The notes beneath the pieces are model-generated. The model did not search any database. It saw only the letters and a program-made list of their open reading frames with translations, and had not been told where the DNA came from. A stretch of 64,000 nucleotides of DNA, from the NCBI GenBank assembly GCA_013423385.1, contig BLZA01000032.1, positions 496,001-560,000 of the forward strand, in the 5' to 3' direction. A program made the translations under genes and the position numbers. Numbering within the stretch: position 1 is the first letter of the stretch; each line of letters opens with the position of its first letter. The stretch comes from Naganishia liquefaciens. Lineage: Eukaryota > Basidiomycota > Tremellomycetes > Filobasidiales > Filobasidiaceae. Shown piece after piece: positions 1 to 12,721 of this stretch.

Positions 1-1549
1 CTGTCGCTTCGACGCGATCACCGGGCTGGACATTGGATCCGGCGGCGCGACGGGATTGCTCGGCCAGGGCATCGAGGTTGATCGAGACGGACGTCGAGGC
101 GTTCTTGTCGGCAATGGCCGAAAGATCGTCTCCTCCAAACTTGGCAATCTCTGTCAATGTCGGATGCACGTCTTCCGTCTGGAGCGACGTGATCGGGTAC
201 TCCTTGTCAAGCAAGCCATCGCCCGTGTATTCCTCGTCCTTGAAAATCCATCGGCCGGATTTCTTGAACGCCGCTCCGCGGCCAAAGCGTTCCTGTACGG
301 CTTCATGGCTGAACAGCCGCTGCGGCGGACGATTCGCAAGGCTGATCGCCGTGGCGCCCTTTTTCCGCTTGCGGTCTTCGGCCGTACGCGCGTCGGGATC
401 GTAGTCGATTCGCGGAACGAGGAGGACAGCGGCCGTCATGCCGTCCGGTTGGACGTCGTTGACCTGTGCGAGATCGCCGGCGTACTTGCCGCGCTTGACA
501 CGGACCCACATGCCCTTTTTCACCGTCGTGGCTTTTTTCTTCATGGTCAAGAGGGACACCATGTCGCGGTTCTCGACGAGCTGGATCGGATTGCTTTTCG
601 CTTGGTTGCTTCGCGGCGTTGCCATGTAAACGTTGGAGATACCCGTCAGGGCTTCCTGGACATGCTGTGCCTTGTCGGCCTCGACAAAGATCAATCCGGG
701 CAGACTATCTCGCTGAAAGGCCGAATAGATCAAGAGCGGCTCATCCTTTTCCGCCAAAAAGAAGCCGCGCATCAAGACGGTATTGACAATCGTCCGCTCC
801 GCGCCTGACTTGCACTTGACCTGCCATAGTTTTGGATCCCCCGGACCGGGCATGTTGGCCTTGCGATCGGAAAAGTTGGCCGAGCCGTCGTACGTCTTGA
901 GGTCACGGCGGTATCGTTCGCGCAGCTCGCGTGCGATTTCCCGGGCGTCGCGCGACATGTCTTGCGCCTCGAGACGGTCGAGACGGCGATGTGCACGGAC
1001 GTCTTGCGGACGGTCGTTGAAGGAGATGTCTTGCTCGATGAAGCCGTTTTCTGAACAGGGGTCAGGGGAATCGCGCCAAGACGGTTTGAGAGAGAAAAGG
1101 ATGCGCACCAGCTCCGGCAAAGTCGTCTTCTTCATCTTCATCTTCGTCCTCGTCATCTACCTCGGCTTCAACATCCAAATATCTGTTGGCTCTTGGTTTT
1201 TTGTGTCTCTGCGGAAAGGGTCAGTCAAGGAACAACCGCACGTTCAGGCCACTTGCCCTCTTCTTTCCGCGCGCGTCTCTTTCGTCTGAAGAGCAGTCAG
1301 CAGTGTATAACGACAACGGACAAGACACACACCGTCCTCCTCACTATCCTCTTCATCCTCCTCCTCCTCCTCCTCCTCCTCGTCGTCGTCCTCCTCCTCT
1401 TCTTCTCTCCTCGCATCGCGCGATTTACCGACATTGACGTCCTGTGCCTCCTCATCGCTATCATTGTACGCTTGCTCCGCCTCGAGTCGAGTGATGGACG
1501 TCTCGGTGCCTTCGGGCCGTGCGCGACGGTCTTCGTCGTCGGATGACAT
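1..1549 (-). CDS. SPT5: Transcription elongation factor SPT5 (N-terminal part, cut by window start)
   Basis: SPT5 pairs with SPT4 to form the DSIF-like clamp that keeps RNA polymerase II processive and couples elongation to capping and RNA processing in the nucleus. Seen: exon 1 (1549-1331) starts MSSDDEDRRARPEGTE and runs into a long Asp/Glu block. An intron (about 1330-1209) follows, then a long exon from 1208 to the window edge. It opens with the family signature RANRYLDVEAEVDDEDEDE, followed by FNDRPQDVRAHRR. Then comes the NGN domain (LWQVKCKSGAERTIVNTVL, GLIFVEADKAQHVQEALTGI) and the first KOW region (VKKGMWVRVKRGKYAGDLAQ). The C-terminal KOW domains and CTR lie outside the window. It is head-to-head with the phosphoketolase gene. 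Identification is by motif reading and is secure; the exact donor is chosen for phase. Confidence 0.93.
1209..1330 (-). other. SPT5 intron 1
   Basis: Phase-0 intron between the acidic exon 1 and the RANRYLDVEAE exon. The donor is GTGTGT and the acceptor CCGCAG. At about 120 bases it is longer than most introns here. Confidence 0.6.
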
Positions 1550-1920
1550 GTTGGGCGATGTGGGTGGGAAGACGAGTGGCAGTGGCGTCGAGGCATTGGA
1601 GAGGAATCCGAGTTGAACAGGCAGGCGACTTGACAGATGGGATGGCGAGCGCTCGCGGGCGAACCCCCACTTCAGTTCGGCGGCCGAGGGGCAGGGAAGG
1701 AGGGGGGGTTTGCTGCAATCGGGGGCCGCCGCCCCACGTCATCGATCTCGGTTGCGGATTGATTATTCCAACGGTAAAAGGGCGAGGCTGATGAATTATC
1801 ACCCACGTACAGCACGTTGTCTTTGTCGTATCACGTATGGTATCATACATATATATATATATCCTGCAGACTACATACCCCATGTCATTCGCTGTGCTCA
1901 TCAACGTCCATACCTGAGTC
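1550..1920. promoter_or_regulatory. Divergent promoter region SPT5 / phosphoketolase
   Basis: 371 bases separate the start codons of SPT5 (minus) and the phosphoketolase (plus). The stretch holds a G-rich run (gggggggtttgc near 1703) and an alternating TA tract (tatatatatat at about 1849-1862), about 60 bases before the phosphoketolase ATG. The tract could act as a TATA-like element for that gene. No ORF here looks real. Confidence 0.5.
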
Positions 1921-4900
1921 ATGCCAGAATCCACTACAGGCCTCGCCGCCTCCAAGGGCACCAAATACAACGCCGTCACTCCGCCCAAACCGTCCTCCCT
2001 TCCCGCAGACCTCATCAACCAGCTCGCCGTCAACCTCGACGCCGAGATTCAGGCACAGGGAAAGGTGCGCCTGGCCAGTCCAGAGCAACAAGGAACCCGG
2101 AGCGGCCAGCTGATCAGACTTTGTCGAGGTAATAGGATGTCGACATTGATGCGCTCCTGGCGTACCAACGTGTCGCCCACTACCTCGCCGCCGCGCAAAT
2201 CTTCCTCTGCAAGAATGCCCTCTTGCAAGAACCGCTCGAAAAGTCACACGTCAAGCCTCGATTGCTCGGGCACTCGGGCACGTCGGGTGGCCTGATCTTT
2301 GCGTATTCCCATGCGAATTATCTGATTGCAAAGCATGACGCCGACGAGGGCGGGTGTCCGCAAGTCTTGTTTGTGACGGGCGTGAGTGTCTCCCCTTCTC
2401 CGGACGGTTAAATCCCGGTGCTCATGGCCCATGTTCTCGATAGCCCGGCCACGGCGCACCGGCTATCCTTGCCTGTCTCTACATGGAAGGCTCCATCACG
2501 CGCTTCTACCCAGAATACCCCATGTCCGCACAGGGACTCGAAGCGCTCGTCGCCAAGTTTAGCACGCCGGCCGGATTCGCATCACATGTGAATGCCGAAA
2601 CCCCGGGCAGCATTCATGAGGGCGGAGAATTGGGGTATGCGTTGGCTGTGGCGTGGGGCGCGGTGATGGACAAGCCCGAGTTGATTACCGTTTGCGTCGT
2701 GGGAGACGGAGAGGCAGAGGTGAGGATTTTGTCTCTGCGGACGGGAAACACGGAGCTCATTGCTTTCAGACTGGACCGACGGCAACAGCTTGGCATGCGC
2801 ACAAGGTTTGTCTTTTTGGAGATGGTGCAAGTCCCTGCCTGACCCCGCGATCCCCATAGTATATCGACCCGGCCGAGTCTGGCGCGTGCTTGCCCATCGT
2901 TAGCATCAACGGCTACAAGATTGGCGAACGTACCATCTACGGAACAATGGACGACCTCGAATTGATCACGCTCTTTGTCGGATACGGGTACCAGCCTCGA
3001 ATCGTCGAGTACGGTGCATCGCAGTCGGATCCGCAGCGCGACGTCGCGGTCAACAAGGACATGGCCGTCTCGATGGAATGGGCGTACAGCGAGATCCGCA
3101 AGATCCAGCGTGCAGCCCGCTCGGGCAAGCCGATCGATAAGCCGCGATGGCCGGTCATCCTTTTGCGTACGCCCAAGGGCTGGACGGGGCCCAAGAAGCT
3201 CGGAGACAATGTGGTCGAGGGGAATTGGCGATCCCATCAGGTGCCGCTGCCGCAAGCGGCCAAGGATGACGAGCAGTTTGGACTGCTCAAGTCGTGGCTC
3301 GAGAGTTACCACATCCATGAACTCGTTCGTGCCGGTTTCCATTCAAAGGAGAGCGGGGCGCACGATGCGTCTAGTGCCGCCGAGGGCTTGATCAGTGACA
3401 CGGCACTCCGCATTGTGCCGAGCAATGTGGAACGTCGCATGGGCATGATTGCGGAATCGTACAAGGACTATACGCCGCTCGACGTCGCGGACTGGAAGCA
3501 GTTTGGCAAGGAAGCGGACGAAGAGTATTCGGCCATGAAGGCGATCGGGTCGTTGTTGGCGGATACGATCAAACGGAGCCCGAAGACGTTTAGGATCTTC
3601 AGTCCGGACGAGCTCTCATCGAATCAGCTATCCGAGACGCTCGAGGTGACGCACAGGAATTTCCAGGTAGGTCCGGAATGGGAATGGAAAGATTTTTGTC
3701 TCACTCGCTCTGCGTCGATAGTGGGATCCCGAGACGGCGCATTCGGGCGGCCGGGTCATCGAAATGCTGTCGGAACACACTCTCCAGGGCCTTATGCAAG
3801 GCTACACGTTGTATGTCGCTTTTTTTCCTTGTCGCGTCTCCCTCTTTGCCTCTTCTTACATTGCTCGACTGTCCTGCGGCCTATAGGACCGGACGGACGG
3901 CCGTCTTCCCTTCCTACGAGAGCTTCCTCGGGATCGTGACAACGATGATAGAGCAATATGGAAAGTTCTTGAAGATGGCTTCTGAAACCCGGTGGCGAGG
4001 GGATGTTGCGTCTTTGAATTACATCGAGACATCGACCCTGTGGCGCCAGGAGCACAATGGATACTCGCACCAGGTAAGTTTGCTTGCGCCATCTCCGCCG
4101 CCGGACAATTGCCAGACAACTGACTCATGTCACACTTTGAAACATAGAATCCCGCCCTGATCGGCTCTGTCATGGCTCTTCCCAGGGTAAACAACCCTTT
4201 TTCCTTGGTATATCGCCGCTAACTCCTGTATTCTAGCATTGCGCACGTATTTACTTCCCCGCGGATGCCAACGCGGCGGCATGCGTCATGGCGCACTGCC
4301 TTCGGTCCAAAAATCTCATCAACTTGATCGTCAGCGCTAAAAACCCAACAAAAGTCTGGCTGGACATCGAAGAGTCACAGCGACATTGCGTTGCCGGTGC
4401 ATCCGTCTGGAGAAAGTACTCTACGGATGACGGCGTCAAACCCGATGTCGTTCTCGTCGGTATCGGAGTGGAAGTCACGCACGAGGTCGTTGCTGCTTCC
4501 GCCATTCTCCGCTCCGAGGGCATTCGAGTGCGTGTCGTCAACGTCGTCGACCTGATGATCCTCGGCGAGTATGGACAGCATCCTCATGCGCTTACCGAGG
4601 AAGCCTTCAATGCACTCTTCACGACTGACAAGCCCGTCCTGATCAACTTCCACGGCTACCCCAAGGAAGTCGCAGCGCTCCTGTTTGCGCGCAAGAGCCA
4701 CGTCAGTCGATCGCGATTCACGATTCACGGCTATGAAGAGCAAGGCACAACGACGACGCCGTATAGCATGTTGCGAGTGAACAATGCGACTCGATTCAAC
4801 TTGGCTTCCGAGGCCGTCGCTCACGTCGCCGCGATGCAGCCCGATCATCCCATCTCGACTCGGTCACACGTTCTTGGAGCCAATTGGAAACATCAGCTCA

Positions 4901-5029
4901 TCGAGCATGAAAAGTATACTCTGCTTCAGTAAGTCTGGGTCGCGATCCGATTTCATATAGCTGACCATGTTGCGCAGCGGCGAGGATCCGGAGTGGACAG
5001 AAAAGATCTCAGAAGTTGCTCAGGAATAG
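1921..5029 (+). CDS. Xylulose-5-P/fructose-6-P phosphoketolase
   Basis: Thiamine-diphosphate enzyme that splits xylulose-5-P (or fructose-6-P) with phosphate into acetyl phosphate plus glyceraldehyde-3-P (or erythrose-4-P). It is expected in the cytosol. Ten exons can be joined in frame: 1921-2064, 2136-2381, 2444-2719, 2770-2805, 2860-3666, 3722-3810, 3887-4073, 4148-4186, 4237-4928 and 4978-5029. Family motifs appear in order: LGHSGTSGGLIFAYSHANYL, PGHGAPAILA, SIHEGGELGYAL, the ThDP motif VVGDGEAETGPTATAWH, INGYKIGERTIYG, then the C-terminal VNVVDLMILGEYGQHPHALT and FHGYPKEVAALLF. The protein is about 850 residues, typical for the family, and ends KISEVAQE. The gene looks intact. The start is the first ATG in frame with the family N-terminus. 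Confidence 0.96.
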
Positions 5030-5441
5030 ACTGGAACGGACAAAAGATATAGATGCGAACCGCGGAAGATCATTGTAAAGTCAAAGACGATATACGTTGT
5101 TACAAAGTTTGAAAACTATGTGCGTCTTGTCCGGCTGGGCGATATGTGATTATGCTTAGCCTTGCTTATCATACCGGATACCGGAAGAGGAAGAGTCTCG
5201 CACTTCATGCTGCATTATAACGGCACGTGTATACGGCTGCTGGCACAAACAGGCATCCTCGCATCACTTCACATCATTGCCGCTAGAAACGATCATTTCT
5301 TTAACCATGCCTCCTTTGCATCCTGCCCATCCGTTTTGCACGGCTGCCTCCTCCCATGATATGATTCTTGTGGCCAGAGCGCGTATTGTCGAGGTCGATC
5401 GTTCCTGGTTCTTGCGCCACTGTTTCGGTCAACGGCTCATG
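5030..5441. other. Intergenic, convergent 3' ends
   Basis: About 410 bases between the tail-to-tail phosphoketolase and WSC-protein genes. It should hold both 3' UTRs. I see no coding signal or repeat. Confidence 0.5.
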
Positions 5442-8400
5442 CTAGCAGATCGTCAACGACCATTCTCGCTGAATGGTTGTCATCACGCTTACAAAGTCGT
5501 GCGGTAGATGGCCCTCTGCAACCGGCTGCATTTGACGATCAAACGCGGTTTCTGCCGACACACTGTCACCAGCAGCCCGCAATGATGGCGAATAGTAATC
5601 GTCTGCTTCTGAGTAGATGCTCGCGAATGCAGAGTCGGTGAACTTGCGGGTATCGTCTCTTATGACGAGGTCGCTGCTCGACCTTGAGCTGTTGTAAATC
5701 GACAAGTAGTTGGACCCTGCTCCACAGAACTCAGTAGCGTTTCCTGGAGACGTTTAAACAATGAGACAATCGCAAGCGAGATATACCCGAAACGACGGAC
5801 CAGCGCATTTCCAGGAGCACGCTCCAATGGGCTGAATGGCGCCAAAAATCTTGTCTCGACTGCAGAAACAATCTGGGAGGATGATACGGTGAGCTGGGGG
5901 AAGACTGGGTATCGACCCGACGTACTGTTTCCAGTGAGACCCGCCCACGCAAGGTCCATCTTGGAGCACGCTGTCCGACAGGCTGTTCCTGACATCGTTC
6001 CAGTATTCGTCTTGTATTGTGGCGCCGTCATCATAGTACCGGGAGCGTAGCAGCCTGCTCGAGAAGTCAGTGCGAGGTCAGACACAATAATTTGGACTTA
6101 CCTTTATAGCCAGTAACACCTGCAGGAGTCGCATATACAACCTCGGATTTCTCTACATCATATAGGCTCATCTTGCCACCTCCGCCACACATCTGCGTTG
6201 ATCCAAGACACTTCGATGAGCAATCCGAGTCGAGTCGCTTGTACGCTCCTCCATTTTTCCAATTGACTTCGTTTGCTGCATAACAAGAGCCGCCGTTCTC
6301 AGTTCCGGCATACTTGAAACCTTGCGCTTGTGCCAGTTGGAGACAGGTCTCTGTGGTCATTTGGCTGGTGTAAGATTGGTATGAGGGCAGATTGAGTGCG
6401 CCATTCCAGCCCTCCGCATAACATCCCAGGTACCCCAGAGGTCCCGTGGTACTATTCCACAATTTATCGACAGACTTGAGATAGGCAACCTGCGGTGCAG
6501 TCTGGTAAACCGCCACCGCGCTTGCAGATCCGCACGTCGTGCCAGGAACACCTGTAACGGTGGGCGGTGTGAGTTATGTCACAAAGGATAGTAAAGTGAT
6601 ACTGACCCGCACAAGCCACATTACATGTACTTGCGGGCACAAGATTCTTCGGTACAGTGAAGCTGCACATGCATTTATCTAACACGCGATCAGAAAGGCT
6701 TGCAAGAAAAGTGATATTACGTACCGCCTTGGGTTACACCCGACAGATTGTAACCCTTCATTGCACAATTCTCGGCGCACAGATTTTGCGAATTAAGACT
6801 CGAAACAAAGTAGATTTGCTGAAGAGTGGCAGGATCACTGAAGCATCCTTGGAATCCTGCTTCAGCACCCGTTGATTCGGCTGTCTGATATCCAGCGGTA
6901 ATCGACACATCCATCGCCACACTACTGCCACAATATTCCGAGGAGTTGCCTTTGATAGCATATGAGCATTGATATGATTGTCCGGACTTCGACAAAACAT
7001 ACCTGCGCACTTGGTTGAACATAAAACTTCCGGCAAGATGCCGCCGCCCGCCCAATTGTTCCCGCAGAAGCATTCTGAAGCATTCTGGTCAGTATGAAAC
7101 GATGAATGAAATGCGGCGAAGACGCACGATCACCATTGTACGTTCCCGATAAGGCGAAGCCCTGTCCTTTACAGGCGGCACGACAGGTTTGACTGGTCAT
7201 TGCAACAGATTGGTACTTGTAGCCATTCAGTCCCTTGACGCCATTCAGGTCCGCCACGTAACAGGCTAGAGGATTTCGGTCAGCACGGTGCCAATCGTCT
7301 TATCATTCAGCTCGCATACCCTTCCATCCGGGTGGACTCGGAGCAACGTCAACGTCACTGACGTCGAATAAAGAAAGCTTGTAGTCGCCGCCGCATATTT
7401 GAGAAGAATTTCCCGGACAGGCAGTGCTACATGAGAGTGGGGGAAGAATTTGGGCAGTTGGAATCGTCTTGGAGCAATAGCATCGGTTGCCCATCTCGTT
7501 GCCGGCAAAGGTATAGTTGAGGGATGCGCATCCAGTCCGACACATGTTATTCGTCATCGCGCCACTACTGAAAGAGTACTCGTTCATGATCTTGACTGCT
7601 GCCGCGTCCGAATAGCATCCTCTCCAGCCGCTTGGCGTTCCGGGAGGTGGGGTTCCAGCCACGGTCGAAGACGCATTGTACAGGTCGATGTTGAATCCGC
7701 CGCCGCAACGCTCTTGAGAGCCGCCGCATTTGACGTTACAATAAGCGGAAGGAGCTCGAGCAGATGTCGGCATGGTGTTTCCGCAAAAGCACTTTTGACC
7801 GTTCTCGAGTCCGGCTAGACTGTACTTAAAACTGGCGCAAGACTGCTTGCAAATGGCGGGAGTCATCGTGGCACTGGAGTAAGTGTAGGCATTCATGACC
7901 GAGCCAGCAGGGTTGTCGACCCAGCATCCAATGTAGTCGGCAGTGTGCTCCTTCTCGGCATCTTCAAAGCTACGGGTAGCAGCCGAGGTATTGTAAATCT
8001 CGATGGCTGTCAGTGATCCACAGGTGAGAGAGGTATTGCCGGTGCAGGGTTTGTTGCATTGGCTATTTGGTAGCCACTGCCCGCCGGTGAAAGTGTCTGA
8101 GCAAAAGCACGCTGTAAACATGTCCTATTCAGTAGTTATAGGTCTTGCCTAGATTGAATCCCAATGCTCACTGTTGCCGTTTTCGACACCGCTAAGGGAG
8201 TAGCCCATCTCGTTACAGCCGTTTTGACAGAATTGCGGTGTCATCCAGGAGGGATGCCAGAAACTGTTGCCCTGAAGTGCCTTGGCCCCGGTTTTCTCGG
8301 CGAAACAGCCTGGTGATGAGTGTCAGCGACCAGCCCAATGGCTTAGATGATCTTACCTTGTCTTCCTGGTGGATAAATTGCAGAAGAGCCGGCATTTCGC

Positions 8401-11400
8401 TCCACGGCAATCGGCAAGACCTGCAAGGACGTCAAGCCTCCGCACGTCTGAGTATTGTCCCCTGTCCCAACCTGTTGTGAGATCCTGACGAGATGGCAGA
8501 ACGATCCCGCGTACCACTGCAGGGTCGGCTACATGCGACTTCTGGAACGTAGGAGCCTGATCCGACAGAATAGTCATTACCACAGTGGCAACTATTTCGG
8601 AACTGTTCAGCTATAAAGCTGGGATGTGCGAGAACAAGTACTCACGTGTTTCCATTTAGAACGCCTGCCCACTTGGCACCGTGGTCAGTGCATCCCGAAA
8701 TACAGACATCGCGATTCATTCCCATGGAGGTGAATGAGTAGATTGAGGCCTTGATCAAGCTTGGCGAATTGGGATCCGTTGGAGGACGATAGCAACCAGC
8801 GCCGCCGGGCACTGGCATGCTAGTCGCCCAGACGCTGAAACCATAGGTATTTCCACATACTTGGTTGGTATCACCTAAAAACGAAATCAGAAAAGCAAAG
8901 GCGATAAAAGGCTGTGATAAGTACCGGGACATGGCAAGATGCAGGAATTTGGAGCAACCAGAGCAGTTTTTGCAACACTGTCCGCACATTGGCACAGCTT
9001 TGTGAATGTCAGGATGAGTGTCGTGGGCAGAGCTCGATTGAACTTACCCATATTCCACCCCTCTTCATCGTCGCGGCTACCTTCTTGTTGGATTTGCTAC
9101 ACATTGTCGTGCACTGAGACATTGTGAGATTCTTATCGTCATAGTATGGTGGATTAGTTCCGATCATGGTCGGAAACTTCTGCGAATCTTCATAACAACC
9201 AGCCTTGGCCCAAGCACTACCGATCGGAGCGGCATTCGGTTGGTATTGATCCTCTCTGTCGGCAATCAAAGGTCCGTCATCGCCTTTGAGCGCACTGACA
9301 TCTAGAGGAGGCTCAGGCGAATCGCAAGTTGGTTTAGGACCGCTCGCCCCTGACACCTCCACGATCAGCTGTTGTGCCAAAGGCTCACACTTCGAAGACT
9401 TACACAGCGGATTACAGCCTGGTAATTTGCGAATCGGAACTTCGTCGGCATTGCCAGTCGGCTCGACTAGCAAACCTCTGCTGGGTTTGCATGTCTTGGC
9501 TTTGGTGGCGTCAAACAGACCGGCGAAAGCGCCACATTGAGTAAACGGCCTACAAACGTGATGCGATATTCAAGTCGGCTCCCGTGAGTTGCGATCGTTT
9601 CGGGACCCACATAGAATGGCCAACATTGACACATCTAGGGTCATTCAAAGCCCTACGAAGGACATCTATATCCCAGCTTCGTGATCGGAAGGGACGCTTA
9701 GCATCAGTCTACATATTCGAAATCGAGAATAATGTCTATTTACCCATTGGTGAAATCGGCGTGTGTGCCGTAACCTGAGCAAAAGCGACGATGAATCGAG
9801 ATCTAATGCTGCGACAGACAAGAAGCCTTACCTGTAGTATCCCCGTTCGACCAGGTCAGATGGCCTCGAATTGCTTGACCCTTGCCGATTGGGGGGATTT
9901 TCCACGTGTACTCGAGCAAAATCTAGAGGTTGCGGAGTAAATTACGTCGTACATCGTCTTTTCGAAAATCGACTACTCACCATGGGCAAACGGACCGGAT
10001 GGCTTTGAGGACACCGACCGGCATTCGGAGGATTGCTCGGATACTGCAGACAAGATTAAGATATTTCTCAGCCGGTCGCGCATCACTCACAGTCATATGC
10101 GACTGATCGGACTTGTACAAGTTCACTCCATCCCAGCTACGTGCAATATGTGAGCTTGACTCAATCAAGGTTTGGGGAGCCTACCATGAGGGGAATTTGA
10201 GTTCAGTCTTGACACCAGTGTCGCAAGGAGTGTCGAAGTTCCAATCGGGCCCATACTTGTTTTCTAGGTAATCAGCAAAGCGGATGCAGAGGAAATATGT
10301 TTGAAGGTACATACGTAGAGGTCCGTGAAAGTCTTTTGGCATTGGAAGGTCACGTATGATAGCGGCGTCTCAGGGGCCTTTGCATTTGGGTTTCCTGGCA
10401 GATCCGAAACATCAAAGGGCGGATGGGTCAGCGAATGTGAGGCATACCTGATAGCATGCGCAAGCCTTTCGGAAAAGGCTCTACGGAAGTATTGAAATCC
10501 TGGCAGAGTTGCTACCATTAGTCGCCCGATTATTGAAGCAACTTGGCAACCTACGTTGCGGCCAAGGAAATAGTAAAAACGGTTGTTGGTGTTCATGGAT
10601 AAAAAGGTAGTATTGGGGTCGCCAGGTCTCGTAATCCAGTAAAGTTGCGGCTGAACGATCTTCGTCAGCCATTGTTTTGCGGGTCGGAGAGTTATGTACC
10701 ATCCAGTAATTGGACTTGTCTGCCTGCAACTCGACAGAAGTACAGGGCGATGCGACGAGGTCGTCGTAGTTATATGCTGCTGCGAAGTTGCTCCCACCCT
10801 TCATGCGCTTTATATCAGCCCACGACGTGGTCACATGGCGATGATGAGGATTTACCAGCACGCGGTGCATATGCATCGCCACATCATTAATATTCACGAT
10901 TGGGTCGAGTCGCTCTCGGACAAGGGTCGGTATACTGTAGGGATGGACAGAATTAGCTGAGCGCACTATTGAGCCAATACTTGTCACGCTCACAAGTCCA
11001 TATGCCAGGCATCTAGGAGTTGCGATGGCGATACGCGTCAGACGATCTGGTCTAGGCATCAGAATATGCGAGCATTACATACCTTGTTGTGAATTCACGA
11101 ATTGCGACCGTAATAGCAAAACGGATAATATCCAGCTCAGCAAGCGGGGAGGACTCTGAAGCATGCCGAAAGGTCCGCTCAACGTTGCGTGCCTTCGTGA
11201 AGTCCAGCTTCACACGGTTTCAGTGAGATTCAATCTCGCTTTGCCGACTTCCAGCTTCGAACTGAGAGTATCGCGATGAGCGAGTTCTCGAACGATGATA
11301 AATGCAATACTTACCCGGTAGCCACTCGAACGATATATAGCACAGGCCAGTGCTATGATATGCGATTTAGCGTCATTCCATGTAACAATAAACATGTGTA

Positions 11401-11535
11401 AGTATGGCGCCAATTGAGCGGAAGAAAAGCCGCATAGAGCTTATAAACTCTACCTGCAGATGAAGCCTCAGAAGCCAGGAAGGCAGCTCCAGACGCGAAC
11501 ACGAGAAGAGGCTGCTCTGTAATTAGAGTTCTCAA
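5442..11535 (-). CDS. Large secreted/cell-wall protein: DUF1996-like head plus nine WSC domains
   Basis: WSC modules are Cys-rich carbohydrate-binding domains found in yeast wall stress sensors and many fungal secreted enzymes. The DUF1996 head is common in fungal secreted proteins and has no settled activity. Seen from the 5' end: a signal-like start (MRTLITEQPLLVFASGAAF, 11535); the DUF1996 motifs RLDPIVN, YNYDDLVASPCTSVELQADK and SWDGVNLYKSDQSHMTYP (about 10.95-9.75 kb); then nine WSC units beginning GCYEDSQKF, GCYRPPTD, GCFAEKTGA, GCWVDNPAG, GCYSDAAAV, ACYVADLNG, GCFSDPATL, GCYAEGWNG and GCYAPGTMM (about 9.24-5.70 kb). The last unit resumes after introns as CFCSRDKIFGAIQPIGACSW and GNATEFCGAG, ending in a Ser-rich tail with stop at 5442. 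No clear C-terminal membrane helix or GPI signal is visible. Many introns fall inside WSC units. Exons between 11.1 and 11.5 kb are not resolved, so the start is tentative. Confidence 0.85.
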
Positions 11536-12721
11536 GAGAACATCGGCAGGGTGTTCTAGCGAGTCATCTCTAGTTTAAGGTTGTGAATGATGAATCATTG
11601 AGCCGAAGGATGCATGAGCTGTTGGACCTGATCGCGTTGGGTTTGCCACTGCTCGACAAGCTGATGGACTACAGGTCATCCAGGGCAGTCGGTCGTTGAG
11701 TGTGATATTGGAGGTTGGGGCGTACTACCACGTCTCGTGGCTGTCAATGTAATCGGAGACGTGCGGGTTCACAGTAGGAACGATCTAAGGTGTCGAGAAT
11801 CAACACAGATCTGTCTTGAATCGACGCTGACAGAAGTCGAGCCGCTGGTGAAGCTGGTCTTGGGAAAAGCAGCATGCGCGAAAGGAAGTAAAAGCCGTCA
11901 AACGAGAGAAGGCTCTAACACCAGCTGACTGTGCTCATATGGTCATTGGCTATGGAGCTGAGTGAGTGAGATTGGATACCTAAAGGAGAGGCGAGATATC
12001 AGCTTCTCCTAGCTGGACTTACGGAATGCCGTGTATAGGCCTAGAAGCCTCATCATTTTCGGCAAGCACAACGACTTCCGGAAGTCTCGCACTCAAGTGG
12101 AATCCATTCGGAGAGGCGCTCTTGTCCTCTCGTCTCGAGCGCTGTGCCAGTTTCAAAGACCCACAGAAAGGACTTGCTGACAGAGACTCTAGGATGAATG
12201 TCTTCATAACATGTACAGCGACGTCTTGTGGGAATCGGGTAATCAGCTGAGTGGGCATCGACACGGGAAAGGCATCACTAGTGCCGGTACCTGACAATTG
12301 TCACGCCCTGCAACGGAACGCTCGAAGTCGAAAGTGCTTCGAGGCAGGCGCAAGTGGGTCTTTTTCAGCCCTTTTGGACCTGTAAACAGAAATCTAATGA
12401 TGATCCATTACCGTTACAGAGGAACCTGCCACCTTTATACAACAGAAACCGTCGGCGGGAGATGAAAATCTTGAAAACCGTCGAAGGGGAGGGATAAGAG
12501 GTGACCCAAGCCAAAAGCAGTCCAGCGCACAATAATCGGTGACGGAGGTGCCAACTGAGTCCCGGTTTTTGGTTTGACAAGACCGAGGGTGCAAATAGCG
12601 AAGTTCTAATAAGGAACCGCTGACTCGGCTGACTACTCCTGCGCGCGACATTCGGATGCTGCTCGATGCCTCAGCTTCGGCCAGAGACGCACGCCCTCAC
12701 ATTCCGGTGTGAGCCCTTCCC
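11536..12721. other. Intergenic, no gene supported
   Basis: 1.19 kb between the WSC-protein start and the stop of the first GT61 gene. Several short ORFs exist on both strands (for example 12019-12297 minus) but none shows a recognisable motif or splice-joined continuation. It should include the WSC gene promoter and the GT61 3' UTR. Confidence 0.4.

Noticed and set aside
56-808. 250-codon plus-strand ORF
   Set aside because: It lies antisense to the SPT5 NGN/KOW exon. The minus frame carries clear SPT5 motifs while this frame has none.
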